Source of the DNA: Hoplostethus atlanticus
Lineage: Eukaryota; Chordata; Actinopteri; Trachichthyiformes; Trachichthyidae
DNA: 64,000 nt
Direction of reading: 5' to 3'
NCBI GenBank assembly: GCA_034670405.1
Contig: JAXDDX010000015.1
Span: forward strand, 3,564,001 to 3,628,000
Shown: piece after piece, positions 13,111 through 37,462 of the stretch
Numbering within the stretch: position 1 is the stretch's first letter
Layout: every line of letters begins with the position of its first letter
Notes under the pieces: generated by a model
Told to the model about the DNA's origin: nothing
Database searches by the model: none
The model's input: the letters and a program-made list of their open reading frames with translations, nothing else
Position numbers and translations under genes: made by a program

Positions 13111-13924
13111 GTACAAAATACAAATATTAGAGATACAGCTCAACTTTACTTGATACGTTGATCATTTAAAATGGAAATCCTTGAATTCGTTGTTTTTTTT
13201 AAAATGTCTCCATCTTTGGTGCTAAGCTGTGGTGTTTCTTCACTGTCACCTGTCAATCAAACAGTGTGTCGAGTGCTGTGACGTCTTTCTCCTTCGATGT
13301 TCTGTTGATGAAGTTTGAGTTTCTGTAGGTGGCGCTCGTTTCTGTGTCTGTTCAGCCATGGTGGCTATCGCTGCTCATGCTAACTACCCAGTTCCAACCA
13401 AACACCACAGCAGGTGATTTCACTGGTTAGCACAGTGAAATCACCTGATGTATTCTTTGGCTGGAATGAAAACCTGCATACTCTCGGCCCTCCATGGCAC
13501 ATGACTGAATAGCCCTGCTGTACAGTAAGTGTGTAGCAGTCTAGAATGACACAATAGTGCAGAACATTTGTACACATACATCACAAAATGAAAAAAAAAA
13601 GATGTTTATAGAACAAATTTACCCAAGTGCAGAGTATGCCTTCTCCAACTCACATAATGTAAAAAAATAGCCGACTTTGTATTGTATTGAAGGTAGCTGG
13701 AGGTCAAGCTGCTACTGTTTGCAGACGACACCACCCTATAGGGCCCAATTAGAAACAATTAGAATGGAAAAATCTTCCAGTCAACAGGAAGTAATGTTTT
13801 ATGCTTCCAGCAACAGCAACAACGGTTTGTGTGGAATAAACAGAAGAAGAAGAACTGGGTAGTTTTTCCTTGTCCTCTGTTGAGGGTCCAAGGCTGGGGG
13901 ATGTTGTGTACTAACCATTTATTG

Positions 13925-14005
13925 TTTTCACATGTTGGGCACTGTGAAGCCCTTAGAGACTAACAGTGATTAAGGGCTATACAAATAAATGTGATTTGAT
14001 TTGAG
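13925..14005 (+). repeat. LINE-like 3' tail
   Basis: The string GGGCACTGTGAAGCCCTTAG followed by GGGCTATACAAATAAATGTG and a short TGATT repeat is typical of 3' ends of teleost non-LTR retrotransposons. Only the tail is present. Confidence 0.5.
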
Positions 14006-16827
14006 TGCTGGTAACGGTTGCCAATAGAGGTTAACAGAAGTCATAACATCCCTTTAATTCACATTTTTTACTTTTAATTGCAGATGATCACACTGCGAAG
14101 TTGAAGATAAAATAGGAGGCTGCACTTTACTGACACGTGGCATTTGCGTGTAAGACAAGCCTCCGTCTGGATGCAACAAATCCGATCCGTGCCACATATA
14201 GATCGGCGTGTCGACCGTCACACGTGATCAGATGCTGTGACTTGACCTGCAAATCCACTAATACAAATCCACTGCTGGCTTCGTAGTTGAACAGTCATGT
14301 TTTCTATGAACTATGATGACAAATCAGTAAAAGAAAAAAAATCATCACCCTCAAGTTCCAACCAAGTTTAATAATGTCTAATAAATTCTGAATACAACAA
14401 GAAATGTCTGGGAGAAACATATTTCAGTGAAAACAATTCATGGAAGTACATTTTGTCAGTGGTATTTCAATATTTGGCCTTATTCTAGAGATGACATTGA
14501 AATGGATTTGTATTAGCCCTCATTCCTGCAAAAACAAAATAAAAATCATCATGACTTGGAAAATGAAACTCTACTCAAATGTGCTCTCCCTATATATATA
14601 TATATATTTAAATTTAATACTATACTCAATACCAATATCATCAGAACCACAATATTTTTCAGTCTGCCTGCATTTTTCTTTTCAGGCCAGCAGAGGGCAG
14701 ACAGGGCATATTCAATGCATCAGCAATCACTTTTACTTTCCACCGGGCCAAAGTGGCTGGCAGATACCAAAGAAATCCACTGGCCACGTTCAGTATTTTA
14801 CCAGTCAAACTAGAGAAACTCAAAATGATGGCTGGCTGCCTGCCAGAATGTCTAGTTGAGGAGACAAACTTGCCAACGACGGCCAAATTTACCAGCTTTC
14901 GGCTGCTAGGTGGTGTTCGTTTCCCACCCGGCTTTAAATGCACACGGTACAAATATAGCAAAACCTTCAGAGCCACAAGGGACTCATTAACCGATAGACA
15001 CCGCCTCAGTACTGATGAACCTGCAGATAATACATGCCCATCTCTTGATTAGCAGTGAACTCATTGCAGGGATCCTCACGTTTTCCAGTCTGTACAATTT
15101 CTTCAGTTCTAAAGCTTTTAGGGTACAGCTTTAAGACTCATCGGTCTCTGTTGTACTGACTGTAGGCTAATACTGTAACAGATATTAACATGTTCAAGAT
15201 GAAAAAACGAAATGTTCTAATTTCTGATGACTTTTCAAAGTACTGGATTTTCTACCTTTATCAGAACAAAACTTAAAATTCTGACTATCATGTTCTTTCC
15301 ACACCCCAAATTCACAGTGCCCCTTCTGCTAAAAAAGAAAAGTGTCTGCATTTAGGTAAAACTGAAGTATAACATTCAGGTCGATCATTTGCTTGACAAA
15401 ACTGGTGCTGGCTGGGGAATGTTCCACAAAATGGAGAGGAGTGCTGGTAGTGAAACAATCTGTAGTTATTATTAAGAATTTCTAAAATCTCATGAAAAAA
15501 AACACCCTGTTGTTTTTTCTATACTGTATGACATCTGGAAATTGCCTGATCCATACTGCCCCGAGGAACCCTGTCTTTGACCCCTCCTGGAATGTGATCT
15601 CATACAAAAAGTACCTTCCAAAAGAGGGCAAACAACAAAAAGTTGTAATCTATTTGAAATATAATTGAAATACTTTCTGAAAAACAGTCAGATAAATATG
15701 CAAAAATGATGAAGCAATACTTTCTGGTATATTGTACTATGAAGGTTGTTATGATAAAGTCAAAAACTGCTATGATCAATACAAGCTACGAGCATATTTC
15801 AAAAAGGGAAATCTAGTCATTGTGCAAAAACATTTGACATAAAACTAATAAATCTGATAGGCTGACATGGTATACATTTGTGTGAACCAGAAAAAAAGGC
15901 AACAAAAAGAGAACACAAACGTTAGAAGAAGTCTGCATGCAGTTGAAGGACTAGCGTCGCACCGTAAGGCAACTGAACATCGCTGCTCACTTCCCTTGTC
16001 TGAGAGCTCGACGAAAACGCTGCTGAAACAAAGACGTTCGTCCTGGTCTCAAAATAGAAAAAGACAACTCTATTAGTGAGCAGTTGGCGTTTTGGCAGTT
16101 TCTTCTGCAGTCATCATCCACGAGGGCATTGGGAGAAGGTTTTGAGTTGAGCTATGGTCTGTCAAAGGTTGAGGCTAATGGTACACACAGTTAACCTAAA
16201 AGCTGTTATCCCTTGCAGACCATCAATTCTGATGCGATTAGAAAGAATTGGTAACACATAAGATTCGGTACTGCAATACTATTGTATCATGGAACATTTG
16301 TGTAGCTTTGCCCAAAAAACGTTGGAAGAGATTTAGGCGCCACTGGAGTGTGAGAGGGGAAACTGTCTCCCGTCAGCTTCGTTTCAAGTCGTTTCCTTGA
16401 CAAGAGTCTTTTCCTATTTTGGAGTGGCTATGCAATCAGTAACAGATGAACTTCTTCTTCTCTTCATTAACATCATTATTCACCACCATACAGACAATCT
16501 CCTGATCACCTAACGATTCAAAAAGTTCACAACCCCCATAGAACGTCAAGAGGACATGCCACAGGTTACGAAAACGCAAAAGAAAAAACTGAAAACGTGA
16601 CAGCCAACAGTTTATAAAGAGTCTAAGGCAAAAAAGGACAAGTAGTGGGTTGGTGATTTGGGGGCGCTTTCTGACCACATAATAGGCTTTCAGTTTGAGG
16701 ACCAAAGTATAATCCTAGCCCATTCTATCTTTAAAGTGGGCATGCTTTCCTAGTGGGAAACTCTCTGTCCTCCTGCAGTGCCCTGGTTTCTAGGCAGGGT
16801 CTTTTGAGGATGAGCAGCAGGAGGCTT

Positions 16828-30370
<13,543 letters not shown>

Positions 30371-31448
30371 TTGGAGAAGAGGTCGAAGCGAACAGGGTTG
30401 CCCTGTTCCGTATAAGTCCTCAATTTAACGGCTAACGTTACTGTAAGGCCATTCGGGTCGTAATCATGCACAAAGGCACGTATCTGAATACAGTAGTTAG
30501 AGGGTACAGAAGGGGCTTTATGCGCATTGGTCAGTGGTGAAGAGAATTGTCAAGAAGGGATGGCAGTTCAGCCAATCAGGTGGTTTAGAGGCGGGGATAG
30601 CAGGGAATGACCCGCCCCTACATATACTACTGTACTAACCTGGCACACACTGTACTGATGCACATGTTTAAAGGGAAATCCACCCTAAAGCAAAACCCTT
30701 TAACACTGTTAAAAAACAGCTATTGGAGACCTTGCACTTCTTGGCCCATTTGTTAACTGGTGGTATATTTGTCTTATTATCATGGATAACTGGCCAAATG
30801 TAGATGACATGACATCACATTGAGATATTTCCAGCACAGCTACAATAGACTGTGATAGCAGAAAAAGATTCAGCCATCTAAAGCATCAATGTCAGATTTT
30901 GGTGTTGGCCCCTCAGACTTAAAGAGCATTCTAGGAAATGTAGAAAAGCACTGACTGGAGTAGTAGAGAAGGCTGGGTTGAGCTTCCAAAAAGTATATTA
31001 CAACACACAGAACAATCACAAAATAACTTTGGAATGCATTGAACATCACAGATTGATGATATATAGGATTAAATGTGTAGTTTTTAAATTTCTAATTACT
31101 TAAATTAATTAAATTACTTACTTTTACATTATCTTTTTCTTTAACCTTGCATTAGGTCAGCAGAATCCCCTGTCATTTAAAAAAGTTTTAAGACTCATTT
31201 TTATTCAATGGCCTTTCAGTGTGACTGATTGTATTTGGTTTATGAAATGTGTTTGCTCCTTTTTGACTGTTAATATTTACTATGTACCTCGACATTTCTC
31301 GTGACGATGTCGCACGTGAAAACTCTTTAGTCAGCCAAAACTGAACGGAGACACTGCAGCGCCATCTGCGTTGTGTCAATTCTCAGGTGGTGCACGACTC
31401 CAACGCGCCCAGTCGTATTTGCCCGAATTACATCATTTTGCACACCCT

Positions 31449-31858
31449 CTTGCAGCATTGCATTGCATTGTGGTTGCGGTGAATTTCGCATGATGCATAC
31501 GTTCAATTTTTCCAACGCAATGTATCAAATCATATACGTGGACTGGACAGGAAGTTACAAAACTTAGGAAGAATACTGTGCTAGGCTAGTTTTTGTTGCT
31601 AGCTGTTTATGCCCACCAAAATGAGACTACTGCTGAAAAAGGTTTTGGTTATTGCGGTGATGGACCTGGACGAAAGGCGAATTACCGTTGTCTCCTCAGA
31701 CACGTTCAGTCAATCAGTCAACAGTTAGGAACAAAAACTAGCCTAGCACAATATTCGTCCGCATTTGTTGCTACTTCCTGTAGCAACTTCCTGCATAATG
31801 TTTGATACATTCGTTGGAAATCCATCATGCGAAATTCACTGCAACACAATGCTGCAAG
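31449..31858. mobile_element. Foldback element, ~410 bp
   Basis: CTTGCAGCATTG at 31449 pairs with CAATGCTGCAAG ending 31858. Further paired blocks are GTGAATTTCGCATGATG, CCAACG..ATGTATCAAA, AGGAAGTT and TGTGCTAGGCTAG. Arms are about 120-150 bp with a short loop. No coding capacity. Confidence 0.6.
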
Positions 31859-32146
31859 GCACACGCTTCGTTACACGGACAATGAATGAACATCCGGTGC
31901 ACTGCAATGCAATAACGCAATCAGTGTGATCGGGGGGATAGAGGACACATTTACCAATACACAGAAATTAATGTGTATATTCCTGGTGCTTTTCAGCTAG
32001 AATGATTGTCTATGTGGAAACCAGACTTGAATGTTGGAGGAAATATTTCCATCTTGAAAAAAACTGCTCAGTGGGCTAAGGCATGTACCATGTAACTGTG
32101 ACATCCTGGGTTCGTCAACACTTGACGTCAGCACTGACCAGCCACA

Positions 32147-32239
32147 GCCTGGAAACAGATAGGAGACACACCCATACACACACACAGACAGCCTGGAAAC
32201 AGATAGGAGACACACCCCATACACATCACAGACAGACCC
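32147..32239. repeat. ~43-bp tandem duplication
   Basis: AGCCTGGAAACAGATAGGAG and the following CACACCC occur twice (about 32147 and 32190), followed each time by ACACAC-rich sequence. Confidence 0.7.
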
Positions 32240-32823
32240 TCACTCACACTGACAGATGTCCAGGATGAGTTGCCAGGTGCATATAGACCAGGAGAACAGG
32301 ACATGTAAACTAATGTAACAACGTGACCCCATTAGATTGTTTGCTCCGGTGCTCCATGTTAACACTTTAACATACACAACTAACTATATGTCAATTGGCA
32401 GGAGCCTGAGCTAGCGCAAGTTAACTGGTCTAACCTTACCCTAAGGTGAGACTGAGCCACTCCCTACACAAGTGCAAAGTATATAACTCATGAAGAATGT
32501 TGAGTACTGTCTAGAAATGAAGGTCAAAAGCAGAACAGCCTCTTAACTTGTCATTCTATCTTTTGATCGATAGTTTAATGACAGTGTTCTATGAAATTGT
32601 GTTTTCTTAAAGTACAGAATACTATTATTAGGTTAATCTATGTATTTAGCCTTCCTCTTGTAACAATTCTTGTTGCACATGCCTTTTTGATCCGGACCAT
32701 GTCCAAATCAACAACTCATTTATCGTACCTGACTTTCAGAAAGCATTGAAACCTATGCAATTACTGAGGTTTGTTTGGCTGGATTTGGTTTGTTTCTTTA
32801 AAAGGGAATGCCACTCAGATTAA

Positions 32824-33981
32824 AGGAGAATTCCGGGATTTTTAAACCTGGCCTCTATATCCACAAAATCGCCTATTATACCGCAAAATAGGTCGGCAGT
32901 CGCGAAACAGGCTAAATGGCTGCAACGTAATAGGGGCAAGTGCGTGCGGTCAAAGTACGTCCACTAAAAGTGCTTGATTTTGCCACTGACAGGCTCAGAT
33001 TGTTATTCGTGTGTCTGACAAGTGTCTGACAACATTACTGAAAGGATCGCTACAGAAATAGACCTTTTTTTAAACCAGAAAACTAAAGTCTAGCTCAAGG
33101 AGAAGTCCCGCTCTGAAATGGACGGTGGACAAAGGTAGTCTATGAAAGCGAGAGGGTTGAGTTGTTGCGGGAAGAGGACGGTAGAAACCTGACAAAGGTA
33201 TTCTATGAAAGCTGGCCAAGTCTTCCTCAACATTTTGTTGGCACAGTTCGGAAATGCGCAAAAACGAACCATTGTTGTTTTTTTTCAACAACTCTGAACT
33301 CTCAACTCTGAAATCTCGCGAGAGTTGTTGCAGGAAGAGGACGTGGAAACGTGACAAAGGTGGTCTATGAAAGCAAGAGGGTTGACTTGTTGCAGGAAGA
33401 GGATGGTGGAAACGTAAATCAGCATTGGCGACGTGTGTTGGAGTATAGAAAGCGTAGTTTAGAGTATTTGTTTTTTCCAAAAAAGATTAAAAAAAAAAAC
33501 AATGGTTCGTTTTTGCGCATTTCCGAACTGTGCCAACAAAATGCTGAGGAAGACTTCGTGCAGCTTTCATAGAATACCTTTGTCAGGTTTCTACCGTCCT
33601 CTTCCCGCAACAACTCAACCCTCTCGCTTTCATAGACTACCTTTGTCCACCGTCCATTTCAGAGCGGGACTTCTCCTTGAGCTAGACTTTAGTTTTCTGG
33701 TTAAACAAAGGTCTATTTCTGTAGCGATCCTTTCAGTAATGTTGTCAGACACGCGAATAACAATCTGAGCCTGTCAGTGGCAAAAACAAGCACTTTTAGT
33801 GGACGTACTTTGACCGCGCACACTTGCCCCTACAGATTACGTTGCAGCCATTGAGCCCGTTTCGCGACTGCCGACTGAGCCGATCTACCGGAGCAATTCG
33901 AAACTTTTTGGACCTATTTTGCGGTATAATAGGCGATTTTGTGGATATAGAGGCCAGGTTTAAAAATCCCGGAATTCTCCT
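32824..33981. mobile_element. Foldback transposon flanked by TTAA, carrying THAP-like reading frames
   Basis: The ends are AGGAGAATTCCGGG (32824) and its inverse CCCGGAATTCTCCT (to 33981), each bordered by TTAA (32820-32823 and 33982-33985). The arms (about 32824-33283 and 33487-33981) are near-identical inverted copies; the right arm has about 38 extra bases. TTAA is the target duplication of piggyBac-type elements. Each arm contains a frame that begins MVRFCAFPNCANK, pointing outward. The middle (33290-33480) has further diverged copies of the same short units. No full transposase is present, so it is non-autonomous. Confidence 0.75.
33502..33768 (+). pseudogene. THAP zinc-finger N-terminal fragment in foldback right arm
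   Basis: The frame starts MVRFCAFPNCANKMLRK and continues with SFHRIPLSGF. THAP domains begin M-V-x-x-C-x4-C-x-N-(R/K), followed by a Phe-His-(K/R)-x-Pro motif, and these features are all visible. The downstream C-x2-H pair, the rest of the DNA-binding fold and the AVPTIF box are missing. Instead the FHRxPLS unit is repeated (SRFHRLPLSTVHF). It therefore cannot be a functional THAP domain as sequenced. The left-arm mirror (minus strand, 33272-33090) starts identically but shifts frame after MLRKT. THAP domains are shared by host genes and P-element-type transposases; I cannot tell which was the source. Confidence 0.55.
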
Positions 33982-35934
33982 TTAAGAAGTCCATACAAGA
34001 TATTCCTATGGTCAGTCCAGTCAATATCTCTTCAAAAGCCAGAGACCAGAGAACATAGATTTCAACCTGTGACGGCCTCAGGGCGTAGACGTTATGCTCC
34101 ATAATGAATGGATAGGAAAAGAGCACCAATTACATTTTAATAGAATGCAAGTTGTGAGCAGCCAAACGAAGGTGGAAAAGCCTGATTGAACGAGTTTTCA
34201 TTTCTAGCCTTAAGGCATTACATTTGAAAGGTATATGTGATATCCACTGTATTCACAGTGTTGAGGAAAACTACAGTCCTCACTCAGTTTGGCCAATCAA
34301 AAGCCAAAGTCATATGCATTGGTAGAGCACACGTATATAGGTACGTCTATGAAGGTTTACGCTGCAGAAAAATAATAAAGACAACCTTATATATGATATG
34401 GTGAACAGAGACAGGTTAGGTGTCTTGTGGTTGACATAAGAATGACGCACGTATGAATGAAGATGAATATAAAAGGAAGCACGTCAGTATTGTATTGTAT
34501 TGTATTACCTAGTGCATACAAAGGATAATAACTACAGGATAATAAGGATAAAGGATACAAAGAAATCCAATACATTCCCCCCTTATATAAATATATGAAT
34601 CCAAGCATTTTACATATAGATGTGCTTTATACATTTATGTGTTTCATATGTTGATGAGTATGTTGTATAGTTTGTGCAAGTGTTTCACACATGTATGTGC
34701 TGGTATCTCGTATGTGTGAGAGAACAGCAGGTTTTAAATTCAGGCCCTAAACGGCCTCTAATAACTTTCCTATGTGAACCGGTTACTACCGGCTCAACGT
34801 GGGTCTTGTTGCAAAGCACTCAGCAGGAATGTCCGGCTTTGATAATACAGCTTTACCGAGCTGGTCTGCAGCAAAGTTCTCTGTTTAACTCTTGCGAAAC
34901 GTTTTACTGTCAGAGTGGGGCGGACACTGGATATGTGGTGAGGATTATGACCAAGAAAGTTCACTGCGAGCCATGCCGATTTCCCTGACCGTGCATGCAG
35001 CCATCACAGCTCATTGCTCTCCTATTTAAGTCAATTTATACGACAGGGCAGAGCAACATTTCTAGTGCAGTGAATCTACAGGTTATGCACAGGGAGTTGG
35101 ATGGCAGAATTGTATAACAGATCACCAAATCCTGGCTGAGGTTAGTGAGACATTCTGACACAGAACCAACAAGCAAACATTGTTTCACACTGATCATGGG
35201 CGCAGGACATATTGCTCTGAAATTCCTATTTTATTAAATCAACAGGCATTTACAAAACTTAACAGTTCTTATACAGTAACATGGTGAGGAGCAAGTCTAG
35301 TCATTGGTAGACCTACATAAGATAGCAATTAATCTATATTCTGTTTTGTCTTTCAAATGTCTTTCTCAGAAGTTGCATAAGTATTGCAGAGCATGTGGTT
35401 ATGGTTGAGTAACATGAGGACAAACAACCTATGAGGCATCTATGACCGCATCCTTAAAAGGAGTACAGTGAGGTTTTGGTAGATTGTCCTGCTGGTCAAC
35501 TTAGCTGTTAAGTGTTGAGAACAGACACCACAATCATCCACTGGTTCCCAGTAGATCGTTGACTCCTGTGCGCCATGCTAACACTGCTAGCATAAACCGT
35601 GTTGAGTGATAGGTCACTAGCATTATCCAAAGTAATAAGACTGACTTTTTGGTAATAAAAACTTATTTTCTTATATGGCCTGCAGATTCATACATTTTAA
35701 AAATGAAATATTAACTCTATTTCTGATATAGTCAGTCGTTTTTGGAGTTATTTCAGATGACTGATTTTTAGCTGTACACCACCTAAATCTCTTATGGAAA
35801 CAAAGCACACTCAAAGTCTCACAGGAATTTTACAAATGTCCCACCCACTGACAGACTGCGCTGCATATCATTTATGAATACTTAACATCATTTAGAGCTG
35901 CTACAATTTCTCACCTTTGAGATAATGCCAGTGG

Positions 35935-36392
35935 CCTACTATCACTCAACATAGTGTGTGCTAAAGTGTTAGCATTGGAGCCTATTATCACTAAATATAG
36001 TGTAAGCTAAAGTGTTAGCATTGGAGCCTACTATCACTCAACATAGTGTATGCTAAAGTGTTAGCATTGGAGTCTACTATCACTCAACACAGTGTATGAT
36101 AAAGTGTTAGCATTGGAGCCTATTATCACTCAACATAGTGTATGCTAAAGTGTTAGCATTGGAGCCTACTATCACTCAACAGTGTATGCTACAGTGTTAG
36201 CATTGGAGCCTATTGTCACTCAACATAGTGTATGCTAAAGTGTTAGCATTGGAGCCTACTATCACTCAACACAGTGTATGCTAAAGTGTTAGCATTGGAG
36301 CCTATTATCACTCAACATAGTGTATGCTAAAGTGTTAGCATTGGAGCCTATTAACACTCAACATAGTGTATGGCAAAGTGTTAGCATGGAGC
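35935..36392. repeat. 46-bp minisatellite, about 10 copies
   Basis: The unit includes AGTGTTAGCATTGGAGCCTA and TATCACTCAACATAGTGTAT. Copies differ at a few positions (CTACTATCACT/CTATTATCACT, AACATAG/AACACAG) and one is a few bases short near 36175. Each unit carries the AGTGTTAGCA core. Confidence 0.85.
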
Positions 36393-37462
36393 AAAGAAGC
36401 TAATGGGGTCACATCGATGATTTTGGTGTCTATGTTCTCATCACTTAACAGGACAATCTCAAAAAAGGTATTCCTTTAAGGGAGAGCACCGTTTGAGTTG
36501 AGAACCAGGCTGAGAACAGACATCCTTCCATTGTTGCAGTACTGATAATGTAATGTGCTACAATAATGTTTCTGTGGTTCTGGTCTCGTTCTGTAGGTGG
36601 CTCTATTTTGGTTCTCCTTGTCTGGTCAAGTCCCATAAAGATGACAACTTTATATGAAACAAAGAATTCTGGGCTACATAACAACTGACAATTCCCCTCT
36701 CCTGTTTAATTATCTTGGGTTATCATACCTAACAGAAGCAACAATTAAAAAAAACATCCACTTGCATGAAATATTGCACTTTGGACGACTTAAATATCAA
36801 TATCTACATGATGCATTTTCATGTAAGAAATCGTAAAAAGAAAAAGAAAGAAACAATTTCAAAAAGAAATTTCAAAACAATTTCAAAAAAGAAATTGTTT
36901 TGGCTCGTACTCACTCACAGACAGCTCACCAGTCTTTGTTCACAGTGGCTGAGATGGATGGTAGGGCTGGGTATTACTGGTAATTTTCTTTACCGATAAT
37001 GTCCCAGATCTTTCAATTTAGATGCCATTCTAAAAATTAGCTAAATTGAATGAATTTGAAGGCCTCATGGGCACAACAGTCACAATACTAAACCCTGATT
37101 GGCCGAGAACAGCAGCTCCTCTAATTGAAATGAGGTAAACCTGCTGAGTGGAGGCTTTCCAGGTCAAATCCTTGGTGAGGGGAGCCAATCAGGACCAAGT
37201 CCAGTTGTGATGCGACGTGATCTCTACAGCTTTTATTTGACGATGAAGGTCAACAGATGCAGTTGGAGCCTCTGGCACCGCCCACAATCTCTCAGATTAG
37301 AATGTCCCATCAACCAAGTTGCTTGCAGTGTGGATGCACGGTCAAAATCAATACAAATACCATCGGTGTGGTATTGACAGCTTTTCCAATAACCCACACT
37401 GGGTTCTGCATCAGCACCAATCTGGAGTACTGGACCATAACCACGGATACAGAGTCTATTGT

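Larger units (their letters stand above)
10436..16827. other. Convergent orai2-bckdk interval: 3'UTRs and repeats
   Basis: The 3' ends of orai2 (+) and bckdk (-) face each other here. The first part is probably orai2 3'UTR; paired AATAAA hexamers at 12210-12215 and 12220-12225 are candidate poly(A) signals. The rest holds a MITE copy (10928-11179), several repeat tails and no supported exon. Reading frames at 14659-15052 look non-conserved. Confidence 0.45.
30371..37462. other. bckdk upstream / lrwd1 downstream interval, repeat-rich
   Basis: No host exon was recognised. It holds the bckdk promoter side (near 30371-30500), two foldback elements (31449-31858 and 32824-33981), a short tandem duplication (32147-32239), a 46-bp minisatellite (35935-36392) and AT-rich DNA. 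The end near lrwd1 is probably its 3'UTR. Confidence 0.5.

Noticed and set aside
14659..15052. Open frames of about 100 codons on both strands
   Set aside because: Non-conserved composition and no splice sites; probably repeat-derived noncoding DNA.
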